From Panicum virgatum (taxonomy: Eukaryota > Streptophyta > Magnoliopsida > Poales > Poaceae): a stretch of 64,000 nucleotides of DNA. Positions 8,280 through 21,100 of the stretch are shown in pieces. Positions within the stretch are counted from its first letter, which is position 1. Each line of letters begins with the position of its first letter. Under the pieces are notes generated by a model. The model was not told the DNA's origin. It was given only the letters and a program-made list of their open reading frames with translations, and ran no database searches. The position numbers were made by a program, and so were the translations under genes. Where the stretch lies: positions 31,922,586 to 31,986,585 of the forward strand of contig NC_053140.1 of NCBI RefSeq assembly GCF_016808335.1, given 5' to 3'.

Positions 8280-11200
8280 TGTAACACCCTAATTTTAAAT
8301 TTCAGTATTTATTAATAAATTAATTGGCTTTATTTAATTTTCTAAGGTTTATTGTGTTTAGTTGGCATTTAATCTAATTTTTGGTTCCTTGATTAATTAA
8401 AATTTATCATAGGTTTAAATTTTTGTTGCATTCATGCTGGTGCATAATTTTATTTGAGTGTGGTTTGAATTCAAATTCAAATTTGAATTCAAACTTGTTT
8501 GAATTAGAAATTAGAAAGGAAAAGAAATAGAAGAAGAAAAAGGAAAGGAAGCCCAAAACCCAGGAAAACCCCAGCCCAACCCGCTCCCACGCCAAAACCC
8601 GCGCTCGGCCCAGTCCGGCCCGAGCCCAAGCCGATCCAGCCTCTCCCGCGTCGCGCACTTCGGCCCAGCTCGCGCGCGCTCCGCCCGGCCTGCTCCGCTT
8701 CAGCCCAGCCCGCGACCGCGCAGCAGCCCAGCGTCGCCCGCATCGCGCGCGCCTCGCCCGCCCGACCTGCCGGTCCCACTTGCCAGCGCCGCGCTCGCCC
8801 CTGTCCCGCTGGCGCCGTGGCCCCACCAGTCAGCTCCGCCTTCCCCGTTTTCCCCGCGCTGCAACGGCCGCGCCGCAATCCCCGCCGGGATCACGACGGG
8901 CGCGCACCCCCAAGATCCCCGCCGGCCCCCCCCCCTTTATTTGGCCCGCATCCCTGCGCCCCTCCTCCCCTCACGCCGCCTCCCCAACCCTAGCAGCCGC
9001 CCGGAGTCGCGCCGCCGCACCCCCGGAGTCAGAGCAGGAGCTCCGCCGCCGCGTTCCCGGCGCTCCCCGACGCCCCAACCCCGGCAAGCCGCCGGGAGAG
9101 CTCTGCTCGGAGGCCACGAACTCCCCCGAGCCCGCTGCCTCTACCCCAAGCCCTGCGTCGACCCCGTCGCCACGCCCCGTCGAGCTCCGCCGCCAGGCCC
9201 ACGCCGCCGGCACCCTGCGCCACCCCATCCCCCGAATTCGAGCCCCCGGTGAGCCAAATCCCGTTTCTCTCTCTCTTTTGTGCTAAGTCTTGGTAGCCTT
9301 GGCCCCCTGAAGACCCCAAATTGCCTCACACCGGCGAGCCTCGCCGCCGGAGCCGCCATTGCCTACGAGCTCCACGCTCTGGACCACCCCGAACCCGACT
9401 TAACCCCCCAGTGGGTTACGCACGCCGCCCTTGTTCCTTTGCACCAGCCCACGGCCCAAACCGAGCCCCAGGGCGCCGCCTAGACCTTCTCCGGCGAGTT
9501 CCCCTGCGCGCCGCCGCGGGATTCCTCGCCGGCGTTGACCCGCCGCCGCCCCCACGCGCCCAAATCCTCCCAGCCGCCCGATCTCGAATGGACGGCCTAG
9601 ATTAGATCTAGGACTGAGCCACCCTGAGCCGTTAGATCCAGATCCAGCGGTCTGGATCCACGCGTACCGGTTCGGCCGGTACTTTTGCTAAAGAGACCCC
9701 CGGTTTCTTTTAAATCAACCCGCAATCCACAGCCATTCAAAATTAATTACAGTTTGGTCCAAATTTTAGCACGCAGCCCCCTGAGCTTCCAGGATTTTGA
9801 ACCCGCCGTCCACCCTTGGAAGTTTTACGTGTCGGACCCTGGATCTATAGTATAATTACGTTTTAGTCCTCGGTTTTAGCAGAAAAGCCCCTGGAACCCT
9901 GTTTTTATTACAAATAAGCCCCTAAACCTTGTTTTAGGCCTAGTTTACGCGTTTTAGCTCCGTTTTTAGCGTTCTTTATATCCACGCGATCGTTGTAACA
10001 CATAGAATAGTTCTAGAATAGTTTTGTGCGCTGTTTTCATGTATTGTTATACTGTTTCTTAGTTTTTGTCAGTGGTTGCTTGTATGCTTATTATTGTGCA
10101 TTGTTTTGGCCATGTGTTCGTGAGTAGACGTTGATCCATCTGAGGAGCCCCAGTACCAGTACCCGGAGCAGCCGTCTTCGGATCAGTTTGAGCAGCAGCA
10201 GGAGCAGTACGAGGAAGGCAAGTATAACATGAACAACCTATCACTTTAAATATAATTTCATACTGCATTTTAATACTGTATGCCTATAAGGACTGTCCTA
10301 GCCACTTTATATCCTTTATATATATCCTTTGGGTTGCATTTTGGTTAGTTGTGCTAGGTTGCTGCGCTATAACACACTCTGGTCCTTTTTAATTAATTTG
10401 ATTAATGGTTTACTTGAATTTAATTCTGAGAGTGGCACTCTGTGTGGCTTGAGTGGCTCACTTCTCGTTAAAAGATGTTTTTTTTAGAAACATGGTTTAG
10501 GGGGCCAGCACGGTGCTTACTGCCTGGTTGGCCACTCTCCATAAGGACCGGTTCATAGAGCGACAACCTGGGACAACAGCGCTACCACAAGGCTAGAATG
10601 GGATAGACTTGGCGTAATAACTAGATCTTTTTGGTTTGGAGTAACTTACCTGCGGGGCAAGAGTAGTAAGCTTCAATGGTCCCTGCTCCTCCGGCTTGGT
10701 CTGTGCTTGGATTGCGCTCCTGTGCTTGTACCCCCGGAGGTGGGCCCCATCGTCGCCGACCTATCTCTCGCGGTTACGCCTTACCAACGAGATTCTTTCT
10801 AAAGGCCTCGTAGTGAGTCGCTGGCCATCTCACCTAAGGAAGTGTGATGAACAACTGGCGTAGCTCACGACTTGTGGGTAAAGATGTGCAACCTCTGCAG
10901 AGTGTAAAACTGGTATACTAGCCGTGCTCACGGTTATGAGCGGCCCAGATCCTCCTTTTGATTAGTGAAGTTATCTCCTTCCGACGAGGGAGGTGCTTCT
11001 CGGGGTTTACCTTGGTGGCTTGGTTTTGGTTTGGTTCTCAGTAGTAGTATAATTAATTCTGATTAATTACTATGTAACTGGGTCAATGGTAATTCATCAA
11101 CTCGTAGTAAATAGCTTTAATAAAATTTTGCCAACACTTAAAAGCTAATGCAGTTGAGTCAGCCAGCCTAGAGCCTCATAGTTTGTGTTATACTTGTTGA

Positions 11201-11584
11201 GTACAAGTTGTGTACTCACCCTTGCCTCTTCTCTACTTTTTCCTCTTGGCTACGCTACTGCTGCTCAGTTCCTGCCGACACGAGGGAGTTCGTCCAGCGC
11301 TACCAGGACTACGAGGACTTCTAGGTGCTTCGTCTCCCAGTCGACGTCCCTGTGGCGCCCTGCTTCAGCTTCGGAGAGCTTTATCGTATTTTTTTATACT
11401 TCGCTTCCGCTGTATCAGACATTTTGTCATTATTGTAATAAATAACATTCGTATTCGCTTTATTATATCTTTTTACGTGATATGTGCTATGATATACTGT
11501 TCATTCTGTTGTATATACGTGTGACTTGATCCTGGCACGTATATGATTGCTCGGTTTATGTTCTTTTATAAACCGGGTGTTACA
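8280..11584 (+). repeat. 3' LTR of element 1 (complete, 3305 bp)
   Basis: Starts TGTAACACCC and ends GGGTGTTACA, 10-bp perfect terminal inverted repeats. It gives the full LTR layout: ~200 bp AT-rich start with a GAATTCAAATT-type inverted repeat, a GC-rich promoter and leader block, an AT-rich middle, exon A, exon B and AATAAA. Everything described for the 5' LTR is present at +8483. Confidence 0.96.
10128..11324 (+). other. Putative spliced LTR mini-ORF, element 1 3' LTR copy
   Basis: Exon A is 10128-10217 and exon B 11269-11324, identical to the 5' LTR copy. Donor GAAG|GCAAGT and acceptor CTCAG are intact. AATAAA follows at 11437. Start codon not identified. Confidence 0.45.
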
Positions 11585-11748
11585 CGCCCCGATTGGACTC
11601 TATCTCTAATCTTAAGCTAAACCTAAGAATACACGGCCTATGTGGCCCAAATGCTCGCACAGGAGCCGGTTTACAAGCCTTCTTGATCTTCTGCTTTAAG
11701 CCCAACTTGCTTTCGGCCCATGTTAATTTATGGCGATAACAACGCTAG
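11585..11748. other. Unassigned 164-bp segment
   Basis: Lies between element 1 and the truncated reverse F1 LTR. It does not resemble the corresponding part of the other LTR of element 3 (before 36567). No ORF or repeat recognised. It may be filler from the deletion that removed the rest of that LTR. Confidence 0.4.
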
Positions 11749-13374
11749 ATCCGATGATCAGGAACCAACGGGGCGGGGGACAGCGGCGCAGGTCGCCGTC
11801 GACCTGTGCCCGTGGCGGAGCGCGGCAGCGGACTCGCCGGCATGACAAAATCGGGCGATTCCGACCCTGATTCGACTTGGGATTGGGTCGGGCAGCTAGA
11901 GCATGGCACGGGTGATCTACCTGGGTGGTTTGTACGGGGCCGTAGGGAGCTGGATGGTGCGCGCGGCGGTGAAGGCGGGGCTGCACGACGAGGTTTGCCG
12001 GAGCGTGCGCAGCTAGTCTAAGGCGGTGTGGGGATGTGTGCAACGGGGTTAGGGGTATGACCAAAGCGCGGCGCGTCCTATGGCACGCCTTGCGGGGCCT
12101 AGCGTGCAGCGCAGGGGGATCTCGCCATGGCGCGGCGGTGCTGGGCCACCGGCAAATAGTGCACTGGCACCTAGAGTGTGCTACACACTCTAATTCCTAG
12201 CGCAAAAGCGAAAGGAGAGTGGGGTGATGCTTACCGGGGTTGGGATTCGGACGGGGAGGCCGCGCAGGATCGTCGGCGGCGAAGGCCTACGGTGGAGGCG
12301 GGGCGGCATTCACGGTCCGGATGGTGTAGGGCTTCCCCGGGCTCCTGGGTGGCACGAAACGCAACCAGGTGGCGCTGCGAAATGGGCAGAGGGGTCAACG
12401 GAATCCGGCGTCAAACGGCGGCGAGAAATTTCCCAAAATCGATCTCACCTGAGATGGTGGGGTCCGGGGAAATTCCGGTGCGGTGGAGCGGGTCTCGGGG
12501 AGCATGTTCTCGGTGAGACTCTAGGCGCCAAAGCAGAGCCGATGCGGGGGTCTACGGGGCCCGGGGCTTGGTGGTTTGGCATGGCCACGGCGGCACAAAG
12601 TTCTGCGCGGCAATGGCGATGCGGGGTGTGGCGAGCTGCGGCGGCATGGTGGTTTCCAGGGTTCTAAGCTGCGTAGGTGGGCGTGTGCGGCGCAAGAAAG
12701 GCCGGGCTGTGTTTAAAGGCTACGCCGAGATTTTGGCGGCCTCGGTATGGAAGGCGACCGTAAGGATCGCGGCGGCGGTTTCGGATGGCCCTGATCGCGG
12801 AGGGAGCGGATCACGCAACGGCTTTGTGTGATCCCGCACGCGGAACATAGCTTCTAGAAGGAGATGCGCGCGGGCGAAGCAGGACGGTGGGCCTGCCGAG
12901 GCGGGGTGGTCCACAGAACAGCGGGGAAAAGAGCTCGATGCGGGCTGGCGCAGGGAGGAAGAAGGGAAGGTAAGAGGTGGAGCTAATCGGTGGGACCCAG
13001 CGAGAAGGGGGTGGTGTCGCGTCCGCGCGGGCATTTGGAGTAGCTGGCGGGTGGACCCGAGGCGCGTCGTCGCACGGAGCGTGGGGCGTGACTAATGGGC
13101 GTAAGGGCCGAAGCGGGGAGGGGCTGGCGCTAGCTGTGCCGCGCGAGCTGGGCCGCTGCGGGATCGGGTGGAGGGGAGGGTGCGGACTGGGCTGGGCCGT
13201 GTGTGAGGCTGGGCTGAGTGGGGAAAGGAAATTTGGCCGCCATGCTTGGGCTGGGAAAAGAGAAGTGGCCATGGGCCGGGCTGAGCTGCAAGGGTTTGGG
13301 TTGGTTTGGACTCTCTAGGTTGGGTTTGGGTTTTGGGTTTTGGAATACCTCTATGTCTTTTCCATTTCAAACCA
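11749..13374 (-). repeat. Element 3, 3' LTR, GC-rich part (truncated and interrupted)
   Basis: Aligns over its whole length with 36567-38235, the GC-rich block of the other LTR of element 3, with scattered transitions and small indels. It breaks off at 13374, where element 2 is inserted, and continues at 29358. The distal half, with the exon B side of the LTR, is missing at the left. ORFs called in this block are compositional. Confidence 0.85.
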
Positions 13375-14150
13375 TGTAACACTCTAATTTAAATTCCAGC
13401 ATTTAATAATAAATTTAATTGGCTTTATTTAATTTTCTAAGGTTTATTAGGTTTAGCCTTGCATTTAATCTAGTTTTGTTTCACAAGCAATTAAAATTTG
13501 TCTAACTTCAACATGCTTGTGCATTCATGCTGGTGCATTGTTCTTTTGTTTGAGTGCTAGGTTTGAATTCAAATTTGAATTTGAGTTCAAATGGTGTTTA
13601 GTTTGTGTGGTGTTTAAAATAGCAAATAGAATAGAGATAGAAAAACAAACCCCAAACCTGAAACCCTCCCCTAACCAGCCCAAAGCCCAGGAACTTAATC
13701 CAACCCAAAACACAGCCCATGGCCAGTTCCTGTTCCCCGAGCCCAACCCTTTTCCTCGGCCCAGCAAAACCCCACACCAGCCCAGCACGCGGCCTGCTCC
13801 TCTCCCTCTCTTCCCGGGCCTGATCCCACACACCGACCCAATTCCCTCTTCCCCGCGCTTCAGCCCAGCTCGGCCCGCGGCTTTCCCCTTCCCCGCACGC
13901 GGCCCAGGCCTCCCAGCGCCCCCTCGCTCTCTCCCGCCTCCTCAGCCCAGCGTTCCGCCCTCCGCTCGCCTGCGCCCCTCGGCCCGCTCTCACCGCGTCG
14001 CCTACCCCTCGCTGCCCGGCCGGACCCACAGGTCAGGACCGTCGTCCCCGCGCCCTCTGCTCGCGCACCCGCTGTGCAACGGAATCCGGCCGGGATTCTC
14101 GCCGTCTTTTCCTTCTGAGGCTACGCCCGCCCGAGATCTCGGACCCCCCT

Positions 14151-14157
14151 CTATAAA
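14151..14157 (+). promoter_or_regulatory. TATA box of element 2 5' LTR
   Basis: CTATAAA in GC-rich surroundings. It is followed by a pyrimidine-rich leader without ATG up to the splice-donor-like CAGAG|GTAAGG at 14314/14315. The same box is at 26583-26589 in the 3' LTR. Confidence 0.65.
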
Positions 14158-15487
14158 CCGCCCTGCAGGACTCCCTGCGCCTCCCATCCCGCAGCCCCAA
14201 ACCCTAGCCCAGCGCCAGCCGCCCACAGTGAAGCAGAGAACACCGCGCCGCCGTGGACCCAGGGCTCCGTTACTCCTCTGCGATACCTGCTCGCTCACTA
14301 AGCTCCGCACAGAGGTAAGGAAGCTCCTCGTGCCCCTTTGTCCCTGCTTTTTCTAATGGTCTGCGCGAATTCCTCACCGGAGCAGGGCACCGCCGTGATG
14401 CCGCCGCTCAATCTCCCTGTCAGGGCCTTCTCTGGTCCAAATTTACCTAGCGGCCGCCTTCGCAGGGCATCCAGGAGACTCGCCGGCTAGTTCCCGCAGC
14501 CGTAGCCGGTTCCAAGGGGGTTCGTCCGTGTGAACCGTCACCACCGTCCGCCCCAGCTCGGCGACGTTCCTCTTCGACGAGCTGCCGCTGCTTCTAATCA
14601 CCTGGTGAGGCCCACTGTAATCCCCGCTAACCTACTCACCTGTTTACTAGGCACGTGAGCCACATCTATGGTCAGACACCACTCGACGGCAAGCGCCACC
14701 GCGCAGGGCCGCCTCTGATGCCGCGCACGCCCTCCCGGGTTCAGTTTCCCCGATTCGAGCACATAGGTGGATCACGCACACGGAATAGATCGTACCTGAC
14801 CCTTTTCCCGGTCGAAACGACCCCCAGATCGTTGATTTCACGAACCTCGGCGAACTTCGCGCCGCGCCGCCGCGGACAGAGCCGCCGACGGGCGAGCGCC
14901 GCCGCCGCCACGCGCGGGATGGCTCCCAGCCGTTAGATCCAGAGGAAACGCGTAGGATTAGAATGCCCGTACCCCTTCGTTTTGAGCCCTCCGATCTCGA
15001 TCCAATGGATCAGATCCACCCGTACCGCTTCACCCATGCATCTTTCCTAAAGAGACCCCAGAGTTCTCTGAAATCAACCCGCGGTCCTTGGTAGTTCAAA
15101 AATATTTCCAAACTGGCCCTGTTTTATTCACTTAGCCCCCTAAGCTCTTTAGAAATATAACCCACCGTCCAGAACCGTCGGTTTTGCAGGTTAGCCACTA
15201 AAACTAAGGTTTAATTATGTTTAGGTCCCCGATTTTTGCCCAGAACCCCCCTGGAACTCCAGTTTTCTTACAAATAGGTCCCTGAACCTTGTTTTTAGCC
15301 TAGATTTTGCGTTTTAGCTCCGTTTTAGGTGTTCTTTATGTCCACGCGATCATTGTAACGCGTAGAATAGTTTTAGACTAGTTTAGTGTGCTGTTTTTAT
15401 GTATTGATGTACTGTTTCTTAGTGTTTGCTATTGTTTGCATGTATGTTTATGTTGTGTATTGTTTTTGGCCATGTGTTCGTGAGTAG

Positions 15488-16660
15488 ACATTGAGCTACC
15501 GGAGGAGCCCCAGTACCAGTACCCGGAGCAGCCATCTTCCGACCAGTTTGAGCAGCATCAGGAGCAGTACGAGGAAGGCAAGTATAACATGAACAACCTA
15601 TCACTTTTAAATACATTTTCATACTGCATTTTAATACTGTATGCCTATAAGGATTTCCTAGCCACTTTATATCCTTTATATATCCTTTTGGGTTGCATTT
15701 TGGTTAGTTGTGCTAGGTGCCGCGCTATAACACACTTGGTCCTTTTTAATTAATTTGATTAATGGTATATGCAACTTAATTCTGAGAGTGGCCCTCTGTG
15801 TGGCTTGAGTGGCTCACGTCTCGTTAAAATTGGTTTTGTTAGAAACATGGTTTAGGGGGCCAGCACGGTGCTTACTGCTGGGTTGGCCACTCTCCATAAG
15901 GACCGGTTCATAGAGTGACAACCTGGGACAATAGCGCTACCACAAGACTGGAATGGGACGGTCTTGCCTTACTAATTAGGTCATTTTGGTTCGGGAGTAA
16001 CTTACCGACGGGGCAAGAGGGGAGTCGAGCTTCAATGGTCCCTACTCTACGAGGCTGGTCTGTGTTGTCTTGTACCCCCTCGAGGTGGGCACCATCGTTG
16101 CATTGACTGAATCCTTAGCGGTTACACCTTACCAACGTGTCCTTTGTAACGGCCTCGTAGTGAGTTTGCTAATCATCTCACCTAAGGAAGTGTGATGAAC
16201 AACTAGCATAGCTCACGACTTGTGGGTAAAGATGTGCAACCTCTGCAGAGTGTAAAACTGGTATACTAGCCGTGCTCATGGTCATGAGCGGCCCAGATCC
16301 TCCTTTTGATTAGTGGGGTTATCTTCCTTTGGCGAGGCAGGTATCCCCGGGTGGCTTGGTTCGGTGTGCTTCTCAGTAGTTTCTTAATTAATTCTGATTA
16401 ATTACTATGTAACTGGGTTAATGGTAAATCATCAACTCGTAGTAAATAGCTTTAATAAAATTTTGCCAACACTTAAAAGCTAATGCAGTTGAGTCAGCCA
16501 ACCTTAGAGCCAAATAGTTTGTGTTATACTTGTTGAGTACAAGTTGTGTACTCACTCTTGCCTCTTCTCTACTTTTTCCTCTTGGATACTCTACTGCTGC
16601 TCAGTTCCTGCCGACGCGAGGGAGTTCGCTCAGTGCTACCAGGACTACGAGGACTTCTAG
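15488..16660 (+). other. Putative spliced LTR mini-ORF, element 2 5' LTR (intact)
   Basis: Exon A is 15488-15577 (90 nt, frame open) and exon B 16605-16660, ending TAG. Phase, donor GAAG|GCAAGT, hairpin and acceptor are conserved with element 1. In the shared core the differences are mostly third-position (P, S and D codons), plus Q to H; changes cluster in the first five codons. The 3' LTR copy (exon A 27919-28008, exon B 29036-29091) has lost the exon A acceptor (AG to AT) and has a CAG to TAG stop at 27987. Confidence 0.45.
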
Positions 16661-16924
16661 GCATTCGTCTCCCAGTTGACGTCCCTGTGGCACCCTGCTC
16701 AGCTTCCATCGAGAGTTATTGTTTATGTACTACGCTTCCGCATACTCTGTATCAGACATTTTGTCATTATTGTAATAAATAACATTCGTATTCGCTTTAT
16801 TATATCTTTTTACGTGATATGTGCTGTGATATCAAGTTCATTCTGTTGTATATACCTGTGACTTGATCCTGGCACGTATATGATTGCTCGGTTTATGTCC
16901 TTTTATAAACCGGGTGTTACAGAG

Positions 16925-16936
16925 TGGTATCAAAGC
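16925..16936 (+). other. Primer binding site of element 2 (one mismatch)
   Basis: TGGTATCAAAGC, one G to A change from the initiator tRNA-Met complement seen in elements 1 and 3. Probably post-insertion decay. Confidence 0.85.
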
Positions 16937-18006
16937 CGTATCGACTGTAGGATGAAAGCCTAGATAGAACTGGTCGAGTTTTAAGTCTTCTTCTCTCTTG
17001 GCCTTTTCTGCTAAAACTATTTTGCTATTATACTCCTTGAATTCTAAGATTTTTACTCGTCCTGCCTTGATTTCTCTCTATAGAATAGTTTCCGTAGATT
17101 CTGGCCTGGAGTAAGTCATCTGACCATCATAGGTGTAAGCTAGGTGACCCTTTTATAATAATACGATAGCACGTTCTGCGACGCGTTGTGTTAGTCGAGT
17201 CGTGTGTAAAACTCGACTAAGTTGTGAAAATTGTCTGCTTGTTATTATGCTACATGTTTGATTTGGATTTTTGGTTGATTGCATAGTTTAGTAGTTAAAT
17301 TTGTTTAATGGAAATCAGTATTAAATTAAAGTTAATTAATTAATAAACCAAGTTAGATCGTTGGGGGTAAAACCGTCTACTCTATCCTGTTTACTTTATC
17401 ATGTCTAAGTCTTTCTCGCAGAAAAATATCGTGTCCATCTGAATTTATTTCTGCAATATCCTTACTCATGAAATCTTTTGTCCAAAATCAGATGGTGAAC
17501 ACCAGGCGTGGTTCTGACCAGCAGGGGCCGAATAATCAGGGGCAGAACAACCAGGGTACCGGGATGCCGATGCCTCCACCCTTGACTCCGGAGCAGTTCT
17601 TTCAGCTCCAGATGCAGATGATGGCCATCCTGAACAACACTGCTCAGGCACTGCAGCAGATCCACACTCAGCCTCCGCCTCCTCCACCGACGCAGCCCCG
17701 CGACAGGCGTGCCGAGTTTCTGAGGGGCCACCCGCCGACGTTCTCTCACACGTCCAACCCTCTTCAGGCTGACGACTGGCTCCGTGCAGTGGAGCGCCAG
17801 CTGGACATCGCCCAGTGCGATGATCGTGAGCGCGTCTTGTATGCAGCAGGACAGCTGCGAGGGGCAGCTTTGGACTGGTGGGAGTCCCACCCAGTTCAGG
17901 ACCGCGAGGCTCTCACCTGGCTCCAGTTCCGGGAGCGGTTCCGCAGCACAACGTCCCCGCGGGCGTTATGAAGATGAAGGAGAAGGAGTTCCTTGCACTG
18001 AAGTAG

Positions 18007-18121
18007 GTAATCTCAGAAATAATCATTCAGCATTTCCTTTTGGGCTAATACACATCCTTGTTCTATCTTTCTGAGTCATGAATTAATCCTTCGATATATA
18101 TATCTGTCCTTTTCACTTCAG
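18007..18121 (+). other. gag intron of element 2
   Basis: 115 nt, donor TAG|GTAATC, acceptor TTCACTTCAG|GGGAC, T-rich. Same position as in elements 1 and 3, but 5 nt longer, so length drifts while both splice sites are kept. Confidence 0.8.
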
Positions 18122-21100
18122 GGGACTATGACGGTCACGGAGTATCGTGATCGCTTTCTGCAGCTTGCTAGCTACGCCCCTGCCGATGTTGCGGATGACC
18201 ACAAGAAGTAGGAGCACTTCATGGAGGGTCTTGAGGACTACCTCCAGTACGCGCTGCTCAACCTCCGCTTCAACGACTTCAACCATCTGGTTGACAGCGC
18301 ACTCAACACTGAGCGCAAGCACTTGGAGATGGAGGACAAGAAGAGGAAGATTGTCCCCGTTGCTTCCGGCAGCAACACTCGTCCTCGCCTCCAGCCGCCT
18401 CAGCAGTACCAGCAGCAGCAGTACCGGCCTCCCCAGCAGTACCAGCAGAGGCCGCAGCAGTACCCGTCGCGACAGCAGCAGCAGGCAGGTCAGGGCCCGA
18501 GGTTACCAGCACCTCCTCGCGTGTGCTATCACTGCGGCCAGCCGGGGCACTATGCCAACACTTGCCCCCGGAAGGCGCAGGCGGGACAGCAGGGGCGCCC
18601 AGCTCAGCCCAGGGCACCAGCACAGGGCAGAGTGAACCACGTGACGGCCGAGTCAGCGGCCGAGGCTCCTAACGTGGTTATTGGTACGTTCATGGTCAAC
18701 TCCCATCCAGCTACAGTGCTTTTCGATACTGGTGCTACTCATTCATTCATCACCAAGTCATATGTTGAGGAGCATAGTTTCTTTACCACTGCATTAAGGA
18801 AGTGTCTGCTAGTCTCTTCACCGGGAGGGGAGTTGAGATCCCATATTGTTTGCCCCCGAGTCAGTGTAGCCATAAGGGGGGCAACGTTCAGTGCTGATCT
18901 GAGGGTGCTAGACACCAAGGGTATCGATGTGATTCTGGGAATGGATACTCTTGCCAAGTGGGGAGTTAGAATTGATTGTGCTCATCGGGCAGTTCACCTG
19001 ATAGCATCTGATGGCCAAGAGGTGACAGTCAGTGCTTCAGAGCCTTCTGGATTTCTTCATCAAATGGAGGCTAGACCCACGGATGGTATTCGCGTGGTGT
19101 CTGAATTCCCGGATGTCTTTCCGGATGATTTTCCAGGTATGCCGCCTGAACGCGACATCGAGTTTTCTATTGATCTCTTGCCTGGCACTGCTACTATTGC
19201 AAAGCGGCCCTACCGCATGGCACCTATAGAGCATGAGGAAGTCAAGAAGACTATTGATGAGTTGCTAGCCAAGGGCCATATCCGTCGCAGCTTCTCTCCT
19301 TGGGCTTTTCCATTGTTGCTAGTAGATAAGAAGGATGGCTCGAAGAGAATGTGTGTCGATTATCGGGAGCTGAATGCAGTTACTATCAAGAACAAGCATC
19401 CACTGCCCCGTATTGAGGATCTCTTTGATCTACTTCGAGGTGCTCGTATATTCTCGAAGATTGATCTACGTTCGGGTTATTTTCAGCTGAGCATCCGTCC
19501 TGTGGATATTCCGAAGACGGCATTCACTTGCAAGTACGGGCTATATGAGTATACGGTCATGTCCTTCGGCTTGACTAATGCCCCGGCCTTCTTCATGCAC
19601 TTGATGAACATGGTTTTCATGGATTATCTGGATGTCTTCGTGGTGATCTTCATTGATGATATTCTGATCTTCTCCAAGACAGAGGAAGAGCATGAAGAGC
19701 ATCTGAGGCTCGTGTTACAGAGATTGAGAGAGCATCAGCTGTATGCTAAGTTCAGCAAGTGCGAGTTCTGGATTGACGAGGTTCCATTCCTGTGTCATAT
19801 CATCTCCAAGGGAGGCATTGCAGTTGATCCGAGCAAGGTGAAGGATGTGCTCGAGTGGGAGACACCGCAGACGGTGAAGGAAGTTCGGTCATTCTTGGGC
19901 TTAGCAGGATATTATCGGAGGTTCATTGAGAATTTCTCCAAGATCGCAAATCCCTTGACTTCTTTGCTAGAGAAGAATACGGCATTCATATGGACTGATG
20001 AGCGTCAGATGGCATTTGATGAGCTGAAGAAGAGGTTGACTACGACGCCAGTCCTTACTCTGCCAGACCAGAATAAGAGGTTCACGGTGTATTGTGATGC
20101 TTCGAAGGATGGTCTTGGTTGTGTTCTGATGCAGGAGGGCAGAGTGATTGCTTATTCTTCACGGCAGTTACGCCGGCATGAGCTGAACTATTCCACTCAT
20201 GATCTTGAGTTAGCCATAGTTGTACATGCTCTAAAGATTTGGAGACATTACTTGTACGAGCAGCAGTGTGATATCTACACTGATCACAAGAGCCTCAAGT
20301 ATATTTTCACGCAGAATGAGCTGAACATGCGGCAGAGGAGATGGTTGGAGCTAGTTAAGGATTATGACCTGGAGATTCACTATCATCCGGGTAAGGCTAA
20401 TGTTGTGGCAGATGCTTTGAGTAGAAGAAGCTATGTCAACATGGCCGTTGCTTTCCAGATGCCTCCAGAGTTATGTGAGGAGTTTGAGCAGTTGAGTCTG
20501 GGTTTCTTGCATCATACTTCGAGTGCAGCATTCGAGGCAGTACCCACTCTAGAAGAAGAGATCCAGCAACATCAGAAAGAAGATGAGAAGCTGCAGGAGA
20601 TCCGTGAGTTGCTCAAGAAGCGCAAGGCTCCCCATTTCAGAGAGGATGATCAAGGTACCTTGTGGTACAAGAACCGGATCTGCGTGCCTGATGTGAATGA
20701 TCTCCGGAAGTTGATTCTGAGTGAGGCCCATGATACAGCTTACTCTATTCATCCAGGCAGCACGAAGATGTACTATGATCTGAAGGAACGTTTCTGGTGG
20801 TATGGGATGAAGCATTCAGTGGAAGAGTACGTGGCTATTTGTGACACCTGTCAGCGTGTCAAGGCTGAGCATCAGAGGCCAGCAGGTCTGTTACAGCCTT
20901 TGAAGATTCCAGAGTGGAAATGGGAGGAAATCACTATGGACTTCATTATGACACCCTAGGTGTCTGCACATTAGTGTTGCATACCTTATATACATCATGT
21001 GCTTGTTTTGATTAAAAAAGTACCTTTTTGTAATTAGAAAAGGTTATATGTGTAATATTGATTTTATGCAAGGGTCTTTCTATAGTTTAATTTGAATTGA

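Larger units (their letters stand above)
1..11584 (+). mobile_element. Element 1: near-complete Tekay/Del-type Ty3/gypsy chromovirus (F1 family)
   Basis: Order seen: 5' LTR (first ~203 bp outside the window), PBS, leader, gag-pol with chromodomain, palindrome, PPT, 3' LTR. A complete copy would be about 11.8 kb. Positions in the 5' LTR plus 8483 give the matching positions in the 3' LTR with no net length change, and I saw only four differences (442/8925, 1517/10000, 1566/10049, 2913/11396). All protein motifs are intact. The Tekay/Del assignment rests on domain order, the C-terminal chromodomain and the long LTRs. The 5-bp flank after the element is CGCCC; the matching left flank is outside the window. 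It may be autonomous and recently active (inference). Confidence 0.93.
13375..16921 (+). repeat. 5' LTR of element 2 (3547 bp)
   Basis: Starts TGTAACACTC (one change from the usual end) and ends GGGTGTTACA. The first ~200 bp and the half from about 15350 onward resemble element 1, but the GC-rich block 13650-14940 is largely different in sequence from that of element 1. Confidence 0.93.

Noticed and set aside
12178..13318. Open frames of 100-150 codons in 11749-13374 and the corresponding 36567-38158
   Set aside because: This is GC-rich reverse LTR sequence. The frames are not preserved between the two LTR copies and carry no domain.
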